DNA from: VAZQ01 sp963712565
GTDB taxonomy: Bacteria > Pseudomonadota > Alphaproteobacteria > Rhizobiales > Xanthobacteraceae
Reading direction: 5' to 3'
Length of the DNA stretch: 64,000 bases
Assembly: GCA_963712565.1 (NCBI GenBank)
Contig: CAVQIP010000018.1
Location: forward strand, 124,001-188,000
This document shows, one piece after another, positions 53,772 to 61,191 of the stretch (positions within the stretch are counted from its first letter, which is position 1; every line of letters begins with the position of its first letter). The translations under genes were made by a program, and so were the position numbers. Under the pieces are notes generated by a model that had not been told where the DNA came from, did not search any database, and saw nothing but the letters and a program-made list of their open reading frames with translations.

Positions 53772-54472
53772 CGGAGAGGGAAAACGAGCCGGTCCCAATG
53801 GCAGTCGATCCACTGGCGCAGTTTCCGGCCAAATCGTCCGATCGAATCCTCGAGCCGATGGACCGGATCTCGGAGGTCCTGTTCGGCTTGATCATGGCGC
53901 TGACCTTCACCTTGACGCTCGGCGTCGTGACGGCAGACCGCATGCAAGTCCGGACCATGCTGTTCGCCGCGCTCGGCTGCAACCTGGCCTGGGGAATCAT
54001 CGATGCCGGCGTGTTCCTGATGGCTCGCTTCAACCAACGGGGGCGCAACGCCGTGCAGTTGCGGGCGGTGCGCACGGCCGCCGGCAAAGGCGAGGCGCAT
54101 CGCATCATCGCGGACGCAATGCCGCCGCTGCTGGCGTCGGTGTTGCCGCCGGACCAGCTGGAATTGATGCGGCAACGATTGCTGCAACTGCCCGAGCCCG
54201 AGCGTCCGCGGCTGACGAAACGCGACGGGCTCGGCGCACTGGCCATCTGCCTGCTCAGTTTCCTGTCGACGTTCCCGATCGTGATCCCGTTCATTCTGAC
54301 CGGCGACGCGCGCCTGGCGCTGCGCCTCTCCAATGCGCTCGCGATCGCAATGCTGTTCGTGTGCGGCTATGCGTTCGGGCATTACGCCGGGTTCCGACCG
54401 TGGGCCACGGGGCTCTCGATGGTCGCCGTGGGCGCGGCGCTGGTCGGCGTTGCGATCGCTCTGGGCGGCTGA
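53768..54472 (+). CDS. VIT1/CCC1-like membrane protein
   Basis: 234 residues from GTG 53768 (overlapping the SulP stop by four bases); ATG 53798 is an alternative. Hydrophobic segments include ISEVLFGLIMALTFTLTLGV, LFAALGCNLAWGIIDAGVFL, FLSTFPIVIPFIL and the C-terminal LSMVAVGAALVGVAIAL. The MD-RISE-like start and GCNLAWGIIDA strand resemble VIT/CCC1 iron-manganese transporters, but the family call is tentative. Probably works with or next to the SulP protein. Confidence 0.65.
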   Translation: MTERENEPVPMAVDPLAQFPAKSSDRILEPMDRISEVLFGLIMALTFTLTLGVVTADRMQVRTMLFAALGCNLAWGIIDAGVFLMARFNQRGRNAVQLRAVRTAAGKGEAHRIIADAMPPLLASVLPPDQLELMRQRLLQLPEPERPRLTKRDGLGALAICLLSFLSTFPIVIPFILTGDARLALRLSNALAIAMLFVCGYAFGHYAGFRPWATGLSMVAVGAALVGVAIALGG

Positions 54473-54500
54473 AGGCCGGCGCGGCGCCCGCCGGCCGCCG

Positions 54501-55532
54501 TCAGCGCGGAAACGTGACGGGTCTTGCGTGCCTCGGTTCACCCGGCTTGCGTTCCGCCGCCTCGACGGAGAACGTGACGTAGGCGGTCCATCCTTCGAGC
54601 CGGTTCTTGGCGTCGAACTCGTAATAGCCTCTGAGATTGAGGTATCCGTCGCGGTCCGCGACCGGAAGGAAAAACCCGATCTGCGGGCCGACCCCGGCAA
54701 CGCGCGATCTGAAACCGCCGAGCGCGGGGCTCGCACCGCTGTCACCGGTCACCTGGTTGTAGACGTAGCCGACCGCTCCGATGTGCAGTTTTTCCGTGAG
54801 ATACGGCGAAATCGCCCAATCCACGTGTGCGTCGATGCCGCTGCGGTATTGGGTGTAGGGATTGATGAAGTTGTAGGTGAACCCGACGACCGCGGACCAT
54901 TCAAATCCGACTTGCTCGTTCAAATAGGTGTAGCCGGCGCCTCCGTCCGCCGACCAGTGGCCCAGTCCCATGGCCGCCAGACGGGTGGGATCGTAGACGC
55001 CGACGGGAACCGCGGCCGTCGCGTAAAGCATGAAGTTGTGCACGTCCTGATTCCATTTCAACGTCGCGGCCGGGTACAAGTCTCCGAATCCGAGGACGTA
55101 GTCGGAACGGCTTCCCGACAGCGAGGCTCCCCCCGGCCCGGTCAGCGTTGCCGACACCGAGGTGGTGTTGCGCCCGTACACGGCCGTCATTCCCACGGCC
55201 GCTTGTCCGCCCAGGACCGGCGTGGCGAACGCGTAGGTCGGAGTCACCATGACGAAATCCGAGGGCGACTTCATGCCGGCCTGAAACCCGCCGCCGCGCG
55301 CAAAACTTACGCCGGCGCCCGCAGCGGCCCTTGCATGGTAAAACGTGCTTTCGAACGACCAGCCCGGATTCGAGGGCACCGCGGCGAAACTGCCGAATTG
55401 ACCTTGCAGCCAGAAGCTGACGCCCGCTTCGTCCGCCGAGGCGCCGTCAGAAAAAGCGAGAGGCAGAAGCGCCGCGATGACGCATACTGAATTGGTGAGC
55501 GGCCGACCTGACAGAGATACATCCCGCATCAT
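54501..55532 (-). CDS. Outer-membrane transporter-like protein (PF13557 phenol MetA-pathway type)
   Basis: 343 residues from ATG 55532. Signal peptide to SDGASADEAG. A beta-barrel with alternating strands: SFWLQGQFGSFAAVPSNPGW, SDYVLGFGDLYPAATLKWNQ, FMLYATAAVPVGVYDP, KLHIGAVGYVYNQVTGDSG, GYLNLRGYYEFDAKNRL. This pattern is that of the PF13557 porin-like family seen beside aromatic degradation genes. It is convergent with the VIT-like gene. Confidence 0.83.
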   Translation of the reverse strand: MMRDVSLSGRPLTNSVCVIAALLPLAFSDGASADEAGVSFWLQGQFGSFAAVPSNPGWSFESTFYHARAAAGAGVSFARGGGFQAGMKSPSDFVMVTPTYAFATPVLGGQAAVGMTAVYGRNTTSVSATLTGPGGASLSGSRSDYVLGFGDLYPAATLKWNQDVHNFMLYATAAVPVGVYDPTRLAAMGLGHWSADGGAGYTYLNEQVGFEWSAVVGFTYNFINPYTQYRSGIDAHVDWAISPYLTEKLHIGAVGYVYNQVTGDSGASPALGGFRSRVAGVGPQIGFFLPVADRDGYLNLRGYYEFDAKNRLEGWTAYVTFSVEAAERKPGEPRHARPVTFPR

Positions 55533-55587
55533 CGCGCCCCAGATCGTCGGCCCCAGCTAACGAACTCAACACCTCCACGATGCAAAC

Positions 55588-56652
55588 TCAGAACTTCACT
55601 GCGGTCCCCACCAACCACGTGCTCTCAAGGGTCGCGATGAATGGCCCGTTCGGCTGGTCAGGGCTGATGCCAAACTTGTTCTTCCACCAGCGATACCCTC
55701 CGAAGATCGCCCAGCGTTGAGGCAGATTCCACAGCGCTTGCCCCACATCGAACACGAGAATCTGTTGGGTGAGGTATTCAGTCGTTCGTAGGAGACCCGG
55801 CCCCAAAGGCTGGCAAGGCTCACCGCAACCTTTCGGCCCATGCATCACCACCAGGGCTTTATATTTCAGCGGCAGCCAGGGCGGCAGGAAGCCCAGCGGC
55901 TGCGAATAGTTGATTTCGACCGCCCAGGTCGGATCGAAGTTTACGTTCCCACTCGGATTGGGAATGGGCTGGAACGGGAAGGTTGAGGCGAACCCGTCGT
56001 GCTGCCACTCCTTATAGGCATAGGCAGCGACATTGAGAAAACCCCTGTAGGGCGTCTCGAAGTCGAATTGCAGGCCCGCCTGGATCGAGCGCTTGGCCGA
56101 CCCCAGGGTGGTGTTGTCGGTGTTGGCATCTGCACCAAATGCGAACTCGATGTTGGTTAGTGGACCGATCGAAAAAGCCTTCGTACCCGAGAGCTGGTTC
56201 CAACCAAGCGTGCTGCGGGCGAACCCGTAGATCTCCGTATATCCGGGGCAGATCTCCGCCCCGGGAGGAAAAACGGGGGGACCCTGATCGCAGGGCGCCG
56301 CCGGCGTACCAAAAGGTGGCACACGGCCATTAGTCGCCTTGAGATATTCGACGCTGAAGAAGTTCGTGCCGTAGGTCCACACATCAAAGTGCTGGAAGAA
56401 CGCAACGTTCTTCGGCGTCTGCCCTGCTCCGGGGTTGGTGGCGGTGGGCAGGTAGTAGTATCCCACGATATTGTCGTTCACGATGAACAGGGGCGGCGGT
56501 TCCTTCGGAGCCTTTGATGGCAGTGGCTGCGACGGTTTCTCAGGGGGCGGCTGCTCGTCCACGAAGCGGTCGGCAACCTGCGCCCACGCATTTATGCAAA
56601 CCGTGGTCGTCATCACGGCAATGAGAAATGCCAGCTTCGCTGTCGCTTTCAT
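55588..56652 (-). CDS. Outer-membrane channel-like protein, possibly Tsx-type
   Basis: 354 residues from ATG 56652, behind a G-rich ribosome site. Signal peptide to NAWAQVADR, then a Pro-rich spacer (EQPPPEKPSQPLPSKAPKEP). Beta-barrel strands follow (NIVGYYYLPTATNPGAGQTP, FFQHFDVWTYGTNFFSVEYL, GLQFDFETPYRGFLNVAAYA) and the protein ends WLVGTAVKF with the terminal Phe of outer-membrane proteins. The closing FGGYRWWKNKFGI recalls Tsx nucleoside channels. It faces guanine deaminase, which fits purine or nucleoside uptake; this assignment is inference. Confidence 0.72.
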   Translation of the reverse strand: MKATAKLAFLIAVMTTTVCINAWAQVADRFVDEQPPPEKPSQPLPSKAPKEPPPLFIVNDNIVGYYYLPTATNPGAGQTPKNVAFFQHFDVWTYGTNFFSVEYLKATNGRVPPFGTPAAPCDQGPPVFPPGAEICPGYTEIYGFARSTLGWNQLSGTKAFSIGPLTNIEFAFGADANTDNTTLGSAKRSIQAGLQFDFETPYRGFLNVAAYAYKEWQHDGFASTFPFQPIPNPSGNVNFDPTWAVEINYSQPLGFLPPWLPLKYKALVVMHGPKGCGEPCQPLGPGLLRTTEYLTQQILVFDVGQALWNLPQRWAIFGGYRWWKNKFGISPDQPNGPFIATLESTWLVGTAVKF

Positions 56653-57085
56653 CGCACGCCCCCCCAAATGACCTGTGACACTTCTTCGAGTGTGCTGAGG
56701 TCAGGCTCCACTTCCCCACGCTTTAAGGATCGCTGCAAATTCGGCATTATTTGCATCCGTGCTGTGCAGACCACAAAAGAAAAAGGCTTGTGGTAATCTG
56801 ATCACACCGGAGTGTTGACGCATGTCGGCGGGCGTCGCGATTTCGCCGCGACGCGATCGTCAGCGCGCTCACCAGAACATCGGCTCGTTGTCTTCGACAT
56901 TGATGGTGCACATCCTCAATCGCCTGTGCGCCTCGCAGGCGGACCGGCTTACCTTCGCACTGCACCGCAACAACCGAGCCGTGTCCTGTCATTTTTCCCA
57001 TTTACGGCGATCTTAGCCGTGTCAGAATGACTGACGTTAAAATAGCAATGATGTGGCGGAACCGTCGCAACAGGGAGGATCGTCG
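56653..57085. other. Intergenic region, 433 bp
   Basis: It separates the leftward channel gene and the rightward guanine deaminase and should hold both promoters. A candidate -10 TAAAAT is at 57036-57041, and TGTGGTAATCTGATCACA near 56791 is an imperfect palindrome. Neither is strong. An open frame of 64 codons at 56822-57016 has no ribosome site. Confidence 0.45.
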
Positions 57086-58426
57086 ATGTCTGAAAAATCC
57101 ATCGCTATCCGGGGCCCGGTTCTGACCTACACCGGCGATCCCTTCAAGAGCGGGCTCGATCACACGATGGTTTACGAGTCCGATGCCATCGTCGCGATGG
57201 CGAACGGACTCATTACTCATTTCGGACCGGCCGACAGAATCCGTCCCCGATTAACTCCGGGCACCGAGATCAAGGACTACGGCAAGGACTCCCTGATTTC
57301 CGCGGGTTTCATCGACAGCCACGTTCATTTTCCGCAAACGCCGATGATCGCGGCGTATGGTGAGCAACTGTTGGATTGGCTAAACAAGTACACGTTCCCT
57401 ACGGAGCAGAAGTACTCGGACAAGGAGTTCGCACGCTCCGTCGCCAAGGTTTTTCTGCGAGAGAATTTGCGCAATGGCATCACGTGCGGATGCGTCTATT
57501 GCACTGTCTATCCGCAGTCGGTGGATGCCCTGTTCGAGGAGGCCGAAAAGCTCGGCCTGCGGTTGGCCGCCGGCAAAGTGATGATGGACCGCAACGCGCC
57601 GGAGAAGCTGCTCGACACGCCGAAAAAGGGCTACGACGACTCCAAGGCGCTGATCAAGAAATGGCACAACCGCGGGCGGCTGCTCTATGCCATCACGCCG
57701 CGGTTTGCGCCCACCAGCACGCCCGAGCAACTGGAAGCAACCGGCGCGCTCTGCAAGGAGCATCCCGAATGCTACATGCAGACGCATGTGTCGGAGAACA
57801 AGGGCGAGGTTGCCTGGGTGAAGGAATTGTTTCCGGAGCGCAAGGGCTATCTCGACGTTTACGATCACTACTCGCTGTGCCGGCCGCGCGCCGTCTTCGG
57901 CCACGGCATCCACCTGACCGACGGCGAGATGCAGGTGATGCACCGGACCGGCTCGGCGATCGCGCATTGCCCGACTTCCAACTTCTTCCTCGGCAGCGGC
58001 TTCTTCAACATCCAGCGCGCCATGCAGAGGGAGCGCCCGGTTCGCGTCGGGCTCGGCACCGATCTAGGCGCCGGCACCTCGTTCTCCATCCTTGCGACCT
58101 TGAACGAGGCCTACAAGGCCGCGCAGCTCAACAGCTACGCGCTTTCCGCCGGTCACGCCTATTACGTGGCCACGCGCGGGACGGCGCACGCCATGTATCT
58201 GGAGGACAAGATCGGAAGCATCGCGCCGGGCCTGGAAGCCGACATCGTCGTGCTCGACATGAAATCGACGCCGATCATCGAATATCGCATGCAATACGCG
58301 AAGGATTTCGAAGAGGCGCTGTTCATCCAGATGACGCTCGGCGACGACCGGGCGGTGCAGGCGACCTATGTGGCTGGCCAGTTGCTGTACAGCCGCAGCG
58401 ATGAACATCGGCGGGTGACCGCCTGA
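57086..58426 (+). CDS. guaD: Guanine deaminase
   Basis: 446 residues from ATG 57086, behind AGGGAGG. It turns guanine into xanthine. Zinc ligands: the HxH in IDSHVHFPQT, His in YMQTHVSENKGEVA, His in VFGHGIHLTDGE and Asp in LGTDLGAGTSFS. GEQLLDWLNKYTFPTEQKY and CPTSNFFLGSG are guanine-deaminase specific. It begins a run with two MFS permeases, so those probably import guanine or a related purine. Confidence 0.93.
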   Translation: MSEKSIAIRGPVLTYTGDPFKSGLDHTMVYESDAIVAMANGLITHFGPADRIRPRLTPGTEIKDYGKDSLISAGFIDSHVHFPQTPMIAAYGEQLLDWLNKYTFPTEQKYSDKEFARSVAKVFLRENLRNGITCGCVYCTVYPQSVDALFEEAEKLGLRLAAGKVMMDRNAPEKLLDTPKKGYDDSKALIKKWHNRGRLLYAITPRFAPTSTPEQLEATGALCKEHPECYMQTHVSENKGEVAWVKELFPERKGYLDVYDHYSLCRPRAVFGHGIHLTDGEMQVMHRTGSAIAHCPTSNFFLGSGFFNIQRAMQRERPVRVGLGTDLGAGTSFSILATLNEAYKAAQLNSYALSAGHAYYVATRGTAHAMYLEDKIGSIAPGLEADIVVLDMKSTPIIEYRMQYAKDFEEALFIQMTLGDDRAVQATYVAGQLLYSRSDEHRRVTA

Positions 58427-58469
58427 GGCGATCGCACTCGCAAGTCAACACAGTCGCAAGGGGTGTGTC

Positions 58470-59741
58470 ATGACAAGCATCACGGGCTCTTCCTCGGTAG
58501 AGTCGCGTCTTGGCAGCGGGTTTGCCTGGTGGGTTTGGATTCTGGCGGTCACCTTCGTCGTCTACCTGTTCAGCTTTCAGACCGGCTACTCGATCGTGAA
58601 TCCCAGCGTGCAGAAGGACGCGGGACTGTCGGTTTCTCAGGTCGCAACAATTGCCGCGGTCTACACCTGGGCATTCGCGATATGCCAGTTCTTTGGCGGC
58701 GCGTTGCTCGATCGGCTCGGGGCGAGGAAGGTGCTGCCGGCTTCGATCGCCCTGGTGACGTTGGGAATTTTTGTCTTTGCCAACGCCAACAGTTACGGAA
58801 TGCTGCTGCTTTCGCAGATCATCATCGCCATCGGTTCGTGCACCGGCTTCGTGGGCGCTGGGTATGTCGGCGGCCAATGGTTCGGCATGGCCAAGTTCAG
58901 TTTCATGTTCGGCCTGGTGCAGGTGGTCGCAGCCCTGACGTCAGCGTTCTCAGTGAACATACTCGAGGCCGTTCTTGCTCACGTGACATGGCGCTCGCTT
59001 TTCAACGTCTATGGCTTACTCGGCATCGTGCTGTTCGTGTTGGGGGCCCTTTACATTCGAAATCCGCATCCGGTCGCCGGCGGCATGAGCCAAGGAATCG
59101 GGGAGTTCTTCACCTCGGTGGTCAAGGGCATGGTGGAAGTCGCCAAGATTGGGCACGTGTGGATCGCGTCGCTCATCGGGGCTGCGCAGTTCGGCGTCAT
59201 GCTCGCGCTTGGCGTCGTCTGGATGCCGAAGCTGCTCATGGTGCATGGCCTGAGCCAATCGACCGCAGGCTTCGGGACGTCGATGCTCTGGCTGGGATTG
59301 GCTGCGGGTAGCGCAATAATCCCGTGGTGGTCCGATCACATCAAGGCGCGGAAGCTGCCGATCATCCTCGGCGGCGCGGTCCAGTTGGCTTGTCTTCTCG
59401 CATTGCTCTATATCCCGGGACTCGGAACCGCGCTTGCAATCATTCTTTGCTTCGTCTTCGGCTTTGCCAATGCCGCCCACATGCTTGCGTTCAGCACCGC
59501 GGCAGACGTGGTGCAGCCCAGCCAGATCGGCACATCCGCTGCGATCGTGAACGGCATCATGTTCATCGTCGGCGGGATCATGATCAGCAGGCCGGGCGTG
59601 CGCATCGGCTTGGGGATTGAAGCCGGGGTCGAACCCAAATCGCTTGAACTCGCCCAATACGCCAGTTGGCCGTTGATCGTCGCGCTCGTGATTGCTCTCG
59701 CGCTCTCGTTCTACATGAAGGAGACCTATCCGAAATCGTAG
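58470..59741 (+). CDS. MFS transporter, first of a tandem pair
   Basis: 423 residues from ATG 58470. Twelve membrane helices; FSFQTGYSIVNPSVQKDAGL, GGALLDRLGARKVLP, GFVGAGYVGGQWFGMAKFSF and the C-terminal QIGTSAAIVNGIMFIVGGIM. Resembles oxalate/formate-type (OFA) and related MFS permeases. It follows guanine deaminase by 43 bases and is a paralogue of the next gene, so both probably carry related purines or organic anions. Confidence 0.9.
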   Translation: MTSITGSSSVESRLGSGFAWWVWILAVTFVVYLFSFQTGYSIVNPSVQKDAGLSVSQVATIAAVYTWAFAICQFFGGALLDRLGARKVLPASIALVTLGIFVFANANSYGMLLLSQIIIAIGSCTGFVGAGYVGGQWFGMAKFSFMFGLVQVVAALTSAFSVNILEAVLAHVTWRSLFNVYGLLGIVLFVLGALYIRNPHPVAGGMSQGIGEFFTSVVKGMVEVAKIGHVWIASLIGAAQFGVMLALGVVWMPKLLMVHGLSQSTAGFGTSMLWLGLAAGSAIIPWWSDHIKARKLPIILGGAVQLACLLALLYIPGLGTALAIILCFVFGFANAAHMLAFSTAADVVQPSQIGTSAAIVNGIMFIVGGIMISRPGVRIGLGIEAGVEPKSLELAQYASWPLIVALVIALALSFYMKETYPKS

Positions 59742-59825
59742 GGATGGCCGCAAACCTGCCACTGCGCGATCTCGTGACGCTCGCAGAGTAGCGCCGGTAA
59801 CTTCGAGCGCCGGAGGATCACGACC

Positions 59826-61085
59826 ATGGCCATTGATGCCGCAATCAAGCCGGTCGAACTCGGTGGCGCCCGGGCCTGGTTTGTCTGGGCGCTCGCGGTC
59901 GCCTTCGTCGTCTACTACTTCAGCTTCCAAACCGGTTACGCCATCGTCAATCCGAGTGTCGGGAAGGACATTGGCCTCTCGGCAACCCAGGTCGCCCTTG
60001 TTGCGGCGGTTTACACCTGGGTCTTTGCGCTGTGCCAGTTTTTCAGCGGCGCCTTGTTGGACCGATTAGGTGCTGGCAAAATCATCCCGATTTCGATCGC
60101 ATTGGTGACCATCGGCATATTCGTCTTCGCCAATGCGCAAAGCTACGGCACCCTTTTGCTGTCGCAATTGATCATCGCCGTTGGGGCGTGCAGCGGCTTC
60201 GTCGGGGCTGGGTATGTTGGCGGCCAGTGGTTCGGCATGGCCAAATTCAGCTTCATGTTTGGTCTTGTCCAGTTTGCCGCTTCGTTTTTTTCCGCCTTTA
60301 ACCAGAACGTTCTGAGTTTGGGGCTCACACAGTTTTCGTGGCGCGGGCTGTTCAACTTCATCGGATTCTTGGGGATAATCTTGTTCATTCTCGGCGCACT
60401 TTTCATCAGAAATCCGGCACCCATCGCGCGCGCTTCCGAGAGCTTCATCGAATTTTTTACCGCAGTACTGAATGGGATGATTGAAGTCGCCAAGATCCCT
60501 CACGTATGGGTGGCGTCAGCGTTCGGTGCGCTTTGCTTCGGCGTTATGCTTGGCTTGGGAGTGGTATGGGCTCCCAAGTTGCTGGCAGTGCGCGGATTCG
60601 ATGCCGCAACTGCCAACTGGTCGGCCTCCCTGCTGTGGCTCGGTCTGGCGGCCGGCTGCTTTGTGGTTCCCAAATGGTCCGACGTGATTAAGAGTCGCAA
60701 ATTGCCGATCATCATCTGCACTGTTGTGCAGGCCTTAGCGTTGGCGCTACTGCTCTATCTGCCCGAGCTCAACTCAATCGCGGCAATGCTTCTGTGCTTC
60801 GCATTTGGGGCTGGCAATGCGGCCCACATGCTCGCGTTCAGCACCGCTGCGGACACGGTCACGCCGAACCGCATCGGCACCTCGGCAGCGATCGTGAACG
60901 GCATCATGTTCATCGTCGGCGGAATCATGATCAGCAGGCCTGGCGTGCGCATCGGCCTGGGAATTGACGCCGGGATCGAACCCAAATCGCTTGAACTTGC
61001 ACAGTACGCGGCCCGGCCATTGATGGTGGCGATTGTTCTCGCGCTGGCAATCGCCTTCGCCATGCGAGAGACGTATCCCAGGTAG
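59826..61085 (+). CDS. MFS transporter, second of a tandem pair
   Basis: 419 residues from ATG 59826, behind GGAGG. It aligns with the preceding permease from end to end (FSFQTGYAIVNPSVGKDIGL, SGALLDRLGAGKIIP, GFVGAGYVGGQWFGMAKFSF). The DNA coding for INGIMFIVGGIM-like text near 60885-60980 is almost identical to 59545-59640. Same probable function, with a different preference or regulation. Confidence 0.9.
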   Translation: MAIDAAIKPVELGGARAWFVWALAVAFVVYYFSFQTGYAIVNPSVGKDIGLSATQVALVAAVYTWVFALCQFFSGALLDRLGAGKIIPISIALVTIGIFVFANAQSYGTLLLSQLIIAVGACSGFVGAGYVGGQWFGMAKFSFMFGLVQFAASFFSAFNQNVLSLGLTQFSWRGLFNFIGFLGIILFILGALFIRNPAPIARASESFIEFFTAVLNGMIEVAKIPHVWVASAFGALCFGVMLGLGVVWAPKLLAVRGFDAATANWSASLLWLGLAAGCFVVPKWSDVIKSRKLPIIICTVVQALALALLLYLPELNSIAAMLLCFAFGAGNAAHMLAFSTAADTVTPNRIGTSAAIVNGIMFIVGGIMISRPGVRIGLGIDAGIEPKSLELAQYAARPLMVAIVLALAIAFAMRETYPR

Positions 61086-61191
61086 CATTCACCTTGGATA
61101 CGGTGTCCTTAAATGGACCCTATGCGCCCATTTGCGCCTCCCGCCCGCGGGCACGCCCCGCGCAAACTCGGACCGACCGCGACCAATCGAG

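Noticed and set aside
56789..56810. TGTGGTAATCTGATCACA as a CRP-type site
   Set aside because: The half-sites are 10 bases apart instead of 8, so it does not fit the CRP spacing; kept only as an imperfect palindrome.
56822..57016. 64-codon plus-strand frame upstream of guaD
   Set aside because: No ribosome site, no recognisable protein pattern and no strong coding bias.
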